NCBI RefSeq assembly: GCF_006442205.1
Contig: NZ_VFVR01000003.1
Span: forward strand, 496,001 to 560,000
Length of the DNA stretch: 64,000 nt
Direction: 5' to 3'
Source: Mesorhizobium sp. B2-3-12
GTDB taxonomy: Bacteria > Pseudomonadota > Alphaproteobacteria > Rhizobiales > Rhizobiaceae
Of this stretch, positions 56,483 to 64,000 are shown piece by piece; the first letter of the stretch is position 1; each line of letters starts with the position of its first letter. The position numbers and the translations under genes were made by a program. The notes beneath the pieces are model-generated. The model made no database searches. It saw only the letters and a program-made list of their open reading frames with translations, and had not been told where the DNA came from.

Positions 56483-57065
56483 TGGGGAAACTCCTTCACC
56501 CGTTCAGTCTTGGTGGTCCTGCCCGCCACCTGGCGTCGAGGGCAGTTCCTGGTGGTTGCTTTCGGCAGTCATGCATTGGCGCATGGTCAAACCCCCCGCC
56601 GAAAAACGGGGCCGTCAGAGATTCACAGTATCGGGGAAAGGTCGTCCAAAACGTTCCGCTCTCCGGGTCGCAAATGCCCGAACACAGAATTTATCGCACG
56701 GAAACGTGAAGGTTGCAAGATAGCGCCGCGGGCCGCCGCCACAGGCGCATCCCGACGCAAAAATCGACCGATCAAAGCGTCGACCGGCCGCAAATAGGCT
56801 TCGTTGCCCGAGGGGTCATCGGCCCACAGCCCCGGTCATGCATGGGCCAGAAGCGATGATTGGCGGCGGCGCGCGGCGGGGGCTACCGGTCCGGGCGTCG
56901 TTCTCCCACAGTAGCCGCGAACAGGGGTTGCAATTGGCAGTGGAATGGCGAGGATCGCGCCAAGGGTGACTGATTTAAGTCTTGTTTTGATCGATATCAT
57001 TTTCAGCGAACCGCCGGCGGTCTTGGGCGGTACGCACCTGGGCGGGGATCGAGGGAGAGACGATC
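56483..57065. other. Intergenic region between csp 2 and the Kazal gene
   Basis: 583 bases. It contains the csp 2 leader hairpin (56661-56682) and a stem CCCC/GGGG near 56590-56610 with a five-A loop. The remaining part (from about 56720) is GC-rich with no ORF that looks coding. A GATCGATATC near 56990 is a weak palindrome. Confidence 0.5.
56661..56682 (-). promoter_or_regulatory. Leader hairpin shared by csp genes, copy 2
   Basis: TTCGGGCATTTGCGACCCGG on the minus strand matches the copy upstream of csp 1. It lies about 180-200 bases before the csp 2 start, so csp 2 may have a long leader. Confidence 0.55.
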
Positions 57066-57485
57066 ATGAGGTTTCTTGCGGCAATCTTTTCACGGCAGGG
57101 TTTTACCATCCTGTTCCTGTCGGCAATTCTTGCCGCCTGTACGGTCGTCGTCGATGAGGGACCGGGGCCGCGCCCGCGTCCGCCGCGCCCTGAACCGCAA
57201 TTCTGCACCAAGCAGTACGAACCAGTCTGCGCCCGGCGCGGCGGCGATCGCCAGACCTTCGCCAATTCCTGTCTGGCCGACCGCGCCGGTTACCGCATCG
57301 TGCGGGACGGTCCCTGCCGCGATGGCGGCGATGGCGGTGGCGGCGGCGGTGGCGGCGAGCAGACCTTCTGCACCCGCGAATACGCGCCGGTGTGCGGCCG
57401 CCGGCATGGCGACATGCGCACCTTCCCCAACGCCTGCGAGGCCCGTGCATCGGACTATCGCATCGTCGGCGACGGGCCGTGCTGA
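57066..57485 (+). CDS. Tandem Kazal-like lipoprotein
   Basis: 139 residues. A lipobox LAAC gives Cys25 as the lipidation site. A Pro/Arg-rich linker is followed by two near-identical repeats separated by an Asp/Gly stretch. Repeat 1 spans about Cys47-Cys84 and repeat 2 Cys102-Cys139, each with four Cys at identical spacing (C-x7-C-x13-C-x14-C) and PVCxRR...TFxNxC...DGPC like Kazal inhibitors. The third-helix Cys pair of classical Kazal is missing. A protease-inhibitor role is inferred. Confidence 0.8.
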   Translation: MRFLAAIFSRQGFTILFLSAILAACTVVVDEGPGPRPRPPRPEPQFCTKQYEPVCARRGGDRQTFANSCLADRAGYRIVRDGPCRDGGDGGGGGGGGEQTFCTREYAPVCGRRHGDMRTFPNACEARASDYRIVGDGPC

Positions 57486-57525
57486 GAGCTTACCTTCTCC
57501 CTTGTCGGAGAAACTGAAATTGCAG

Positions 57526-58143
57526 TTATTCTTCCACTCCAACATAGGCTTTGGTCTTGAGCAGGCCGGCCAGATGGGCGGCGTTTGAAGCCGCCATTTC
57601 GATGGCTTGGGCGACCTTGTCGGGGGTCTTCGGCAGATCGACATAATTGACGTCGCCCATGGCTTCACCGACCCAGTAGACGCCGCCATTGGCGGGGATG
57701 GTGAAGCCGACGTCGTTGAGCGCCTGGAAGCATTCCGCGTGGCAGTGATGCGCGCCGTCCTCGTTGCCGACGATCGCCACCAGCGCGACCTTGCCGGCGG
57801 CCGGCATGCGGCCCTTGTTGTCGGTTTCGTCCAGAAAGGCGTCCATCCGCTCCATGACGCGCTTGGCGACGCTCGACGGCTGGCCCAACCAGATCGGCAG
57901 ACCGAGGATGAAGATATCGGCAGCGACGATCTTTTTGCGCAACTCAGGCCAATCGTCGCCCTTGCCCATGTCAGAGAGCACGCCGGGCTTGATGTCATGA
58001 TCGAGCGCACGAACGACCTCGCCCTTCACGCCATGCGGTTTGAGCGCCGCGAGCAGATCGGCGACGATCTTATCGGTGGAGGATTTTTCCTTGTCGCCGG
58101 AAGCTTTCAGCGAACAGTTGAGGGCAAAGGCGGTAAGGGACAT
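57526..58143 (-). CDS. Flavodoxin-like NAD(P)H FMN reductase family protein
   Basis: 205 residues. The flavodoxin fold includes ALNCSLKASGDKEKSSTDKIV at the N-terminus and ADIFILGLPIWLGQPSSVAKRVMERMDAF, the usual WLGxPS FMN-phosphate region. It resembles the NADPH-dependent FMN reductase/quinone reductase group. It is divergent from the TPR protein. Confidence 0.88.
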   Translation of the reverse strand: MSLTAFALNCSLKASGDKEKSSTDKIVADLLAALKPHGVKGEVVRALDHDIKPGVLSDMGKGDDWPELRKKIVAADIFILGLPIWLGQPSSVAKRVMERMDAFLDETDNKGRMPAAGKVALVAIVGNEDGAHHCHAECFQALNDVGFTIPANGGVYWVGEAMGDVNYVDLPKTPDKVAQAIEMAASNAAHLAGLLKTKAYVGVEE

Positions 58144-58402
58144 TGCGGAACTCCTGCATCTGGGGGTGCAGGCTCAACGTCGCGAGGCGCTTGCGGTTGC
58201 GCGGCGGCGATGGGGCCCCTCGGCCCTTCGGCCAGCCTCGCACCTTGAATCTCCGCGCGGCATGGCTTAGGTCCCGCAAGCACACAAACACGGCAGGTGT
58301 CCCATCAACAGAGATCAGAGAAGAGCGGCGGGCGCGGGAGCCAAGTCCGGCGCGGCCAAGTCTGGCGCGGGAGGACAGCCGCCGCTGGGCCTCGACCAGT
58401 AT

Positions 58403-60037
58403 GTGCAGCAGGCGCTGCAACTGCACCAGGCCGGACGCCGGCAAGAGGCCGAGGCGATCTACCGGCAGGTGCTGGCGCGTCAGCCCAAACACGCCGCCGC
58501 CGCGCATTTCCTGGGTTTGCTGCTGCACCAGACCGGGCGCAGCGAAGAAGGGATGGATTTCCTGGAGCAGTCGGTTCATCTACAGCCGACGAACCCCGAC
58601 TTCCTCAACAATTTCGGCACGGTGATGCGCGATCTCGGCCGCGTCGCGGCGGCCATCGATTTCTTCCGCGGCGCGGTGGATCTGCGACCGGAACAGCTCG
58701 CGGCACGTGACAATCTCGGCTCGTCGCTGAAGCAGATCGGCCGGTTCGACGAGGCCGAGGACATCTATCGCGGCACGGTGCAGCGCAATCCATTCCACGT
58801 GCGCGCCCGCATCGGGCTTGCCGAAACCCTGCAGGAAGCCGGACGCCTCGACGAGGCGCTGGCCGCCTTCCAGGAGGCCCTGACCATTCGCCCCAAGGAT
58901 GCCGACCTGCTGCACGGGCTGGGCGTCGGACTGATGGAGAAGGGCAAGCTCGACGAGGCGACGGACCTGTTCCGGCAGGCGGTGGCCATCCAGCCCGGCA
59001 TGGCCCGCGCGTGGCTGATGCTGACGCAGGTCAAGCGCCAGCAGGAGCGCGATGCCGAATTGGCCGGCATGGAGGCGCAGCACGCCAAGGCCCCTCAGGA
59101 CAGCCTGGCACGCATGCAGCTCTCGTTTGGCCTCGGCAAGGCCAATGACGATCTCAAGGATTACGGCAAGGCCTTCGACTATTTCGCCGAAGGCAATGCC
59201 ATCCGGCGCAAGGGCATCGACTATGATCCGGTGAAGACGCGCGCCGAATTCGAGGCGATGAAGGCAGTGTTCGATGCCGGCTTCTTCGAAAAGCACAGGC
59301 CGAGCCCGATCACCGACGACGCGCCGATCTTCGTCGTCGGCATGCCGCGTTCGGGTACGACGCTGGTCGAGCAGATCATCGCCAGCCACCCCCAGGTCTA
59401 TGGCGCGGGCGAGCTTGGCATCTTGAAGACGGCGGTCGGCAAGCAGTTTCCCTCGAACATGCCGGGCGGCTTCCCCTGGGGCGTGGCCGACACGGACGAT
59501 ACGGATTTCGCCGAGGCGGGGCAGGCCTATCTCGACATGCTGCATGCCCGCTATCCGCATATGCGCCACGTCACCGACAAGATGCCGGGCAACTTCCTGC
59601 TCGTCGGCTTCATCCACATGATGCTGCCGAAGGCCAGGATCATCCACTGCGCCCGCGATGCGGCGGCGACGTGCCTGTCGATCTACAAGGTGCATTTCCG
59701 CGGCGACAGCCACCGTTATGGCTATGACCTGGGCGAACTCGCCGATTTCCACAATCTCTACACCGACATCATGGCGCATTGGCACAAGGTGCTGCCCGGC
59801 GTCGTGCACGATGTGCGCTACGAGGATTTCGTCGCCGACCAGGACGGACAGAGCCGGGCGCTGATCGACTATCTCGGCCTGCCATGGGACGACGCCGTGC
59901 TGTCGTTCCACCAGACCGACAGGCCGGTGCGCACGGCGTCCGCCGCGCAGGTGCGCCAGCCCATGTACCAGGGCTCCGTCGATCTGTGGAAGCGCTATGG
60001 CGACAGGCTGAAGCCGCTGCTGGACAAGCTAGGCTGA
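58403..60037 (+). CDS. TPR-repeat sulfotransferase-like protein
   Basis: 544 residues from GTG 58403. Six or so TPR units (e.g. AEAIYRQVLARQPKHAAA, EAEDIYRGTVQRNPFHV) precede a sulfotransferase domain with VVGMPRSGTTLVEQIIASHP (the PAPS 5'-phosphosulfate loop) and ARDAAATCLSIYK. No ribosome site stands before this GTG, and the same Lys/Ser/Gly/Ala-rich reading frame is open upstream to 58271 with no ATG or GTG in it. See the frameshift finding. Confidence 0.85.
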   Translation: MQQALQLHQAGRRQEAEAIYRQVLARQPKHAAAAHFLGLLLHQTGRSEEGMDFLEQSVHLQPTNPDFLNNFGTVMRDLGRVAAAIDFFRGAVDLRPEQLAARDNLGSSLKQIGRFDEAEDIYRGTVQRNPFHVRARIGLAETLQEAGRLDEALAAFQEALTIRPKDADLLHGLGVGLMEKGKLDEATDLFRQAVAIQPGMARAWLMLTQVKRQQERDAELAGMEAQHAKAPQDSLARMQLSFGLGKANDDLKDYGKAFDYFAEGNAIRRKGIDYDPVKTRAEFEAMKAVFDAGFFEKHRPSPITDDAPIFVVGMPRSGTTLVEQIIASHPQVYGAGELGILKTAVGKQFPSNMPGGFPWGVADTDDTDFAEAGQAYLDMLHARYPHMRHVTDKMPGNFLLVGFIHMMLPKARIIHCARDAAATCLSIYKVHFRGDSHRYGYDLGELADFHNLYTDIMAHWHKVLPGVVHDVRYEDFVADQDGQSRALIDYLGLPWDDAVLSFHQTDRPVRTASAAQVRQPMYQGSVDLWKRYGDRLKPLLDKLG

Positions 60038-60038
60038 T

Positions 60039-60154
60039 ATTGAGGTGAGGCCGGCCTGCGAACGGTGGTTCCCTGCGCTTCCGGTGCTCACGTACCTTAA
60101 GTACGCTCCGCTCCGATTCTCGGGAATCATCATTCTCGACGGCCTGACCTCAAT
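60039..60154. repeat. Degenerate copy of the 29801-29916 cruciform repeat
   Basis: Outer arms ATTGAGGTxAGGCCG are inverted, and the centre has TTCCGGTGCTCACGTAC and GTACGCTCCGCTCCG, as in the first copy. Inner arm bases have diverged. It begins directly at the stop of the sulfotransferase gene. Confidence 0.8.
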
Positions 60155-60180
60155 CTCAACCCAGCTTGAGGCCGAGTTGC

Positions 60181-60534
60181 TCAAAGCTGGATGAACGGCT
60201 GGAAGCCGCCGAAGATCATGCGCTTGCCGTCGAACGGCATGGCGGACCAGTCCATCTTGATACGCTCATCGGCCATCACCTTGGCCATCACCGCATCGCG
60301 GCTTTGCCTCGATTCATAGACCACCCAGGCGAAGACGACGATCTCGTCGTCTTTTGCCTGAACGGCACGCGGGAAAGAGGTGACCTCGCCATAGGGCACG
60401 TCGTCGCCGATGCATTCGACATAGGAGAGCGCGCCGTGCTCCATCCAGATCGGACCCGCGAGATTGGCCAGCTTCTTGTAATCATCGAGGTTGGCCTTCG
60501 GCACGGCAAGCACGAAACCGTCTACATAGGACAT
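60181..60534 (-). CDS. DUF1428 protein
   Basis: 117 residues. The family motifs YVDGFVLAVPKANLDDYKKLA, HGALSYVECIGDDVPYGE and MPFDGKRMIFGGFQP match DUF1428, a dimeric ferredoxin-like fold. Function unknown. It lies upstream of a VOC gene in the same direction and may share its transcript. Confidence 0.9.
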   Translation of the reverse strand: MSYVDGFVLAVPKANLDDYKKLANLAGPIWMEHGALSYVECIGDDVPYGEVTSFPRAVQAKDDEIVVFAWVVYESRQSRDAVMAKVMADERIKMDWSAMPFDGKRMIFGGFQPFIQL

Positions 60535-60627
60535 GATGAAACTCCTTGCTGAAACGGGCGCCGGGTCGGCGGGGATACGACCCGGCGCGGTTGGCCGCGT
60601 CCCTCGGCGAGGGCGGGCCGCTAAAAC

Positions 60628-61044
60628 TTATTCAGTCGGTGCGTTCATCGCCCAGGCGACGCCGAAGGGGTCCTTCACCTGACCCCAGCGGTCGCCCCAG
60701 AACATCACCTGCAGCGGCGTGGCGATCTCGCAGCCGGCGTCGACGGCGCGCTTCCACCAGGCATCGATATCATCCTTGCCGAGATGGAGCTGCAGCGTAT
60801 AGCCCTGCGCCGCCTGGTGCGGATGGCCGTGTTCCGGATAGGCGTCGCCCAGCATCAGCGTCGAGCCGTTGATATGGAGATGGATATGCATGGTGCGGCC
60901 TTTTTCATCCGCCGGATAGGCAAAGACTTCCTCGGCCGCGAAAGCCTTCTTGTAGAACTCGGCGGCCTTGATGGCGCCGTCTACCTGCAAATAGGGCGTC
61001 AATCCACCGAGAACCTTGGGGCGGGGCGGGGTCTGGTCGGTCAT
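60628..61044 (-). CDS. VOC-family (PhnB-like) protein
   Basis: 138 residues from ATG 61044. LTPYLQVDGAIKAAEFYKKAFAAEE and MFWGDRWGQVKDPFGVAWAM are typical of the PhnB/glyoxalase-like group. Enzymatic role uncertain. It is transcribed ahead of the DUF1428 gene. Confidence 0.9.
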   Translation of the reverse strand: MTDQTPPRPKVLGGLTPYLQVDGAIKAAEFYKKAFAAEEVFAYPADEKGRTMHIHLHINGSTLMLGDAYPEHGHPHQAAQGYTLQLHLGKDDIDAWWKRAVDAGCEIATPLQVMFWGDRWGQVKDPFGVAWAMNAPTE

Positions 61045-61199
61045 TCTCGTGTTCCTCTTCTCGTTTGGTTTGGCCTTGCCAACCATAGGACGGACGAGGT
61101 GACGCCAATCCTACAGGGTCGGAAGAATTTTTCGCCTGGCCCGGATCTCCGGGCAACCGGCCGGTCTTGGAGGTCGATGCATGGGCTGGCTGGCTATGG

Positions 61200-61382
61200 T
61201 CATATGACCTTGGCCGAGGACGTGGCGGCGCGACGGCTGTCGCGGGCATCGAAGATTTCCGGAAAGCCGATATCCTTGCGCAGCTCGGCTGGCAGTGCCA
61301 GCAGGATGCGTTCGCTGCGATGACGGGCGCGCGCCGCGGCATAGCGGGTTGCGATGCGGCCGATGGATGACAGGACGGACAT
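61200..61382 (-). CDS. DUF1127 small protein
   Basis: 60 residues from ATG 61382. The C-terminal DUF1127 motif LLALPAELRKDIGFPEI is recognisable and is preceded by an Arg/Ala-rich helix. Some DUF1127 proteins of alphaproteobacteria bind RNA or affect phosphate or stress metabolism. Role here unknown. Confidence 0.8.
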   Translation of the reverse strand: MSVLSSIGRIATRYAAARARHRSERILLALPAELRKDIGFPEIFDARDSRRAATSSAKVI

Positions 61383-61510
61383 GGTAGCTTCTCCCTGGGT
61401 TGGCGCCGGCATCATCGTGTCGGCATCCCAAGGACGGGAGAGGTCCGGGCGATCCGACAGATCGCCCGGAATTTTTGATCGGCCTTTGTTATCGGCGCGA
61501 CGCGCTTACT

Positions 61511-61810
61511 TCAGGCAGCGGTCTCCAATCGCTCGATCGTTTCAAGGTCGGCTCTCTTGGCCTTCCCCTCGACGGCGAGGTCATAGCTTGCCTGCATGTT
61601 CATCCAGAATTGCGGTGTGGTTCCGAAGAACTTCGCAAGGCGCAATGCAGTGTCTGGTGTTACCGGTGTCGCCTCGCTGGCCAGGCGCTCGATGCGCGTG
61701 CGCGGCACATGCAGCTTTTTGGCAAGCGTGTAAGGCCTCAGACCGAGCGGGACGAGATACTCTTCGCGGAGAATTTCTCCGGGATGGACTGGCGGGTTGA
61801 TATCAAGCAT
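61511..61810 (-). CDS. higA: HigA-type antitoxin
   Basis: 99 residues of the VapI/HigA XRE family: PPVHPGEILREEYLVPLGLRPYTLAKKL and a helix-turn-helix VPRTRIERLASEATPVTPDTALRLAKFFG. It lies 13 bases after higB in the typical reversed toxin-first order. It should bind HigB and repress the pair. Confidence 0.93.
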   Translation of the reverse strand: MLDINPPVHPGEILREEYLVPLGLRPYTLAKKLHVPRTRIERLASEATPVTPDTALRLAKFFGTTPQFWMNMQASYDLAVEGKAKRADLETIERLETAA

Positions 61811-61823
61811 TTGGGACCTGCCT

Positions 61824-62105
61824 TCAATGGTACTCGGTTATTTCAACATCTTCTGCTTGCCCATCGACCCAGCGAAAGCAGATGCGAAACTGATCGTTGA
61901 TACGGATCGAATGCTGACCGGTCCGGTTGCCTTTCAACGGCTCGAGCCTGTTGCCGGGAGGCGTCTTGAGGTCCGACAGTTCGGCTGCATTGTCGATCAT
62001 GTACAGCTTCCGTTGGGCTGACCGGACAAGGTCCGAAGGGAAACCCTTTGGAGCCTTGCCGTTCGAAACGGCTTCGCTGGTCTTGTCCCTGAACGAGCGT
62101 ATCAT
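61824..62105 (-). CDS. higB: HigB-type mRNA interferase toxin
   Basis: 93 residues from ATG 62105. It shows the RelE/HigB fold: SFRDKTSEAVSNGKAPKGF, KLYMIDNAAELSDL, PPGNRLEPLKGNRTGQHSIRINDQFRICFRW. The basic residues of the active region are present. It sits with higA in an otherwise ordinary part of the chromosome. Confidence 0.93.
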   Translation of the reverse strand: MIRSFRDKTSEAVSNGKAPKGFPSDLVRSAQRKLYMIDNAAELSDLKTPPGNRLEPLKGNRTGQHSIRINDQFRICFRWVDGQAEDVEITEYH

Positions 62106-62205
62106 CGGTCGGCTCCGAAGGACGTACCGTCGCATGATACGTTCGGCGAGTCAAGGGAACGTCTCATGCAATGATACGAAGAATCGACCTGCCACAACAC
62201 CCCGC

Positions 62206-63732
62206 TCAGCCACCTGCTCCAGCCACCTCGCGGAAGAAACTCTCAGGATCCTCGACCTCGGTCAGCCTGCGCTTCTCGATCAGCCAGAAACGGTTGCCGA
62301 TGGCGCGGATGAAGGAGCGATCGTGCGAGGCGAGCAGGCAGCTTGCCTGGTGCTTCAGCAACTCCTCCTCCAGTGCTTCCTGGCCGTCTATGTCGAGATG
62401 GTTGGTCGGCTCGTCGAGCAGGTAGAAGTTGGGATTGGCGAGCCTCAGCGCCAGCATCATCAGCCGGGCCTTCTGGCCGCCCGACAGCACGCCGATCTTT
62501 TTCTCCTGCATCTCGATGACCACGCCGGCGCCGGCGAGCAGCGAGCGGGCGCGCTGTTCGCCGACATCGTAGCGGCGCGAGACCATGGCCAGCGGCGTGT
62601 CGTCGCCGCTGATGCCGGACAGCGCCTGGTCGCTATAGCCGAGCACGGTCGACGGCGTCACCTTCACATTGCGCACCGTGTCCGGTTCGAGGATGGCGTT
62701 GCGGATCAAGGTGACGAAGCGCGACTTGCCGACGCCGTTGCGGCCGAGCAGCACGATGCGATCGCCCTGGCAGATGTGGCGTTTGCCGGTCCGAAACAGC
62801 AGCGTGCCGTCGGGCGTTTCCACCGTGGCGTCGTCGAGCGTGATCAGCACCTTGGCGTGCGTGCCGCGATTGGCGAGTTTGATCGCCCCCGCCGATCTTT
62901 CACGATGCGCGGGATTGGCGGCCTCTTCGAGCTTTTCCGCCCGCTGGTTGAGCTGCTTGGTCTTGACCGTCAGGAGGTCGCTGCCGGAATTGATGCCGAT
63001 ATTGTTGAGCTTGGCGGCCTGCCGCCGCAATTGCTGCGCCACCTTCATGTCGCGCTGGAATTTTCGTTCGGTCGAGGCGTCGACCTCGTCCAGCGCATCC
63101 CTGGCACGCGAGTAGGGCAGCGAAAACACCGGCGACTGTTCCGGGCGCAGGAACAGCGTGCGGTTGGTGGTTGCGTCGAGGAAGGCCCGGTCGTGGCTGG
63201 CGATAACGACGGGCACCTCGCGTGGCAGCGCGTTGAGCCAGGTTTCCAACTGGCTGATGCGGGCGAGGTCGAGATGGTTGGTCGGCTCGTCGAGCAGCAG
63301 CACATCGGGATCGGTGACCCAGACGCGGGCGATCAGCGCCAGCCGCTGCCAGCCGCCGCTCAGCGCCTGCATCCGCCGCTCGCGCATCGCCTCGGGCACA
63401 TCGAGCGAATCCAGCACCACGTCGACGCGCCACGTCTCGCTGTCGGCCTGTTCCGGCGGCAAGGCGTCGGCCACCACCTCATAAAAAGTACGGCCGAACA
63501 GGGCAGGGGCTACGGACTGTTCGACATGGCCGACACGCAAGCCGCGCGTGCGGGTGATGTCGCCTGTTGTCGGCTCCAGCTCGCCGGTCAGGCATTTCAG
63601 CAAGGTCGACTTGCCGCGGCCGTTGGCGGCAACGATGCCGAGCCGGTCGCCGCCGCCGATGGTGAGGTCGAGATTGGAGAAGAGCGGCGCACTCATGGTG
63701 ACGCCAAGGGATTTGAGGCTGATCAGGGCCAT
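62206..63732 (-). CDS. ABC-F family ATPase (translation factor or resistance type)
   Basis: 508 residues, two ATPase domains, no membrane segments. Walker A 1 is AANGRGKST, the second is GRNGVGKSR (the last Thr is Arg). LSGGW and LSGGQ signatures and two LLDEPTNHLD Walker B motifs are present. The linker (about 190-285) is helical and basic, as in ribosome-binding ABC-F proteins. ABC-F members act on ribosome A or E sites, and several protect against antibiotics. A leader ORF lies upstream. Confidence 0.92.
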   Translation of the reverse strand: MALISLKSLGVTMSAPLFSNLDLTIGGGDRLGIVAANGRGKSTLLKCLTGELEPTTGDITRTRGLRVGHVEQSVAPALFGRTFYEVVADALPPEQADSETWRVDVVLDSLDVPEAMRERRMQALSGGWQRLALIARVWVTDPDVLLLDEPTNHLDLARISQLETWLNALPREVPVVIASHDRAFLDATTNRTLFLRPEQSPVFSLPYSRARDALDEVDASTERKFQRDMKVAQQLRRQAAKLNNIGINSGSDLLTVKTKQLNQRAEKLEEAANPAHRERSAGAIKLANRGTHAKVLITLDDATVETPDGTLLFRTGKRHICQGDRIVLLGRNGVGKSRFVTLIRNAILEPDTVRNVKVTPSTVLGYSDQALSGISGDDTPLAMVSRRYDVGEQRARSLLAGAGVVIEMQEKKIGVLSGGQKARLMMLALRLANPNFYLLDEPTNHLDIDGQEALEEELLKHQASCLLASHDRSFIRAIGNRFWLIEKRRLTEVEDPESFFREVAGAGG

Positions 63733-63871
63733 TTTCGATTTCTCTGGTCTGTCCGGGAAGTCCGGCTCAATGCACTTTGACGGTGCGCGTGCCGGCCATC
63801 AGGCTCAGGATTGCGCACCACGAAGGGCAGACCAAAAAATCGAAGCGGGAAAAAACCCGGACCGTCCCTGG

Positions 63872-63943
63872 TCAGCCCTGCAAGCAAGCTCGCAGGGCAG
63901 AAATCGGGCCACGCTGACGATGGTGACGAAAAAACGTAAACAC
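63872..63943 (-). CDS. Candidate 23-residue leader peptide upstream of ABC-F gene
   Basis: GTG at 63943 follows AAAGGAGGG with a 5-6 base spacer. The peptide begins MFTFFRHHRQRG and ends RACLQG, then TGA. Its last codons overlap a hairpin, GCCCTGC / GCAGGGC with inner AGC/GCT (63875-63898). T6 runs follow at about 63850-63855 and 63834-63839. The ABC-F start lies 139 bases after the leader stop. Confidence 0.6.
   Translation of the reverse strand: MFTFFRHHRQRGPISALRACLQG
63875..63898 (-). other. Hairpin overlapping the leader peptide end
   Basis: GCCCTGC and GCAGGGC are exact inverted arms with AGC/GCT pairing inside. A second weak stem (CGGG/CCCG around T6) follows. Together they could serve as an attenuator, although neither is a perfect terminator. 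Confidence 0.6.
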
Positions 63944-64000
63944 GTGAGCCCTCCTTTCGAGACGTTCGAGTGTGACGACTGGCTACACCAAAGGCGGGGC

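Noticed and set aside
58297-58710. 137-codon frame overlapping the TPR gene start
   Set aside because: Beyond its first 12 codons it is an out-of-frame reading of the TPR region. Only the start may belong to the real gene (see the frameshift finding).

Overview
The window looks like chromosomal DNA of a Rhizobiales alphaproteobacterium, most likely Mesorhizobium or a close relative. The basis is the gene families (ChoXWV, ClpS2-type adaptor, separate petABC, BA14K, DUF1344, DUF1127, UbiK, MidA-like methyltransferase), high GC, dense coding on both strands, and several short palindromic repeats of the kind dispersed in rhizobial genomes. I see no rRNA, tRNA, CRISPR array, prophage, integrase or transposase. 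Most of it reads as core genome, with small accessory spots: HigBA, an orphan BrnA, an orphan 53-aa antitoxin-like ORF, and a tandem Kazal-like lipoprotein.

Layout. 1-7.9 kb: partial tdk, the choline importer choX/choW/choV with a terminator between choX and choWV, an OmpR-type two-component pair, three small secreted or membrane proteins, and clpS. 7.85-8.03 kb: two facing copies of a palindromic repeat. 8-14.9 kb: a coupled operon of MoxR ATPase, DUF58, BatA/DUF4159 and a VWA-like membrane protein. 15-17.6 kb: coupled DUF1285, NUDIX and cca. 17.6-21 kb: DUF1059, DUF1344, hemF, soxR with its operator, trmL. 21-26.4 kb: a leader-peptide ORF, an unknown ORF carrying a 17-bp hairpin, two tandem ABC half-exporters, a GNAT enzyme and a DUF6665 protein. 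27-29.8 kb: petABC (cytochrome bc1). 30-36.4 kb: class A acid phosphatase, apt, two MaoC-like proteins, corA, and the rplY-pth-ychF cluster. 36.6-40.4 kb: a MarR/hydrolase divergon, a fosmidomycin-resistance-type MFS pump and an AraC regulator.

40.4-46.2 kb: prs, a lipoprotein, an M24 peptidase, pgeF, a MidA-like methyltransferase and lgt. 46.3-49.5 kb: BrnA, an antitoxin-like ORF, ubiK, ybjN, csaA and a glycosyltransferase. 49.8-52.7 kb: a MarR / response regulator / histidine kinase operon resembling CenR-CenK (OtpR), divergent from ilvE. 53.9-58.1 kb: a glycine-rich hydrophobic protein, an MBL hydrolase, BA14K, two cold-shock proteins sharing a leader hairpin, the Kazal-like lipoprotein and an FMN reductase-like protein. 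58.3-61.4 kb: a TPR-sulfotransferase with a possible N-terminal frameshift, DUF1428, VOC and DUF1127 proteins. 61.5-64 kb: higBA and an ABC-F ATPase preceded by a second leader-peptide ORF.

The most interesting pattern is that two unrelated ABC-protein loci (21.1 kb and 63.9 kb) are each preceded by a 23-25 codon ORF with an almost ideal Shine-Dalgarno sequence, an Arg-rich peptide and a hairpin before or over the following segment. This is the layout of translation-attenuated, ribosome-sensing resistance genes. It is an inference from sequence layout only.
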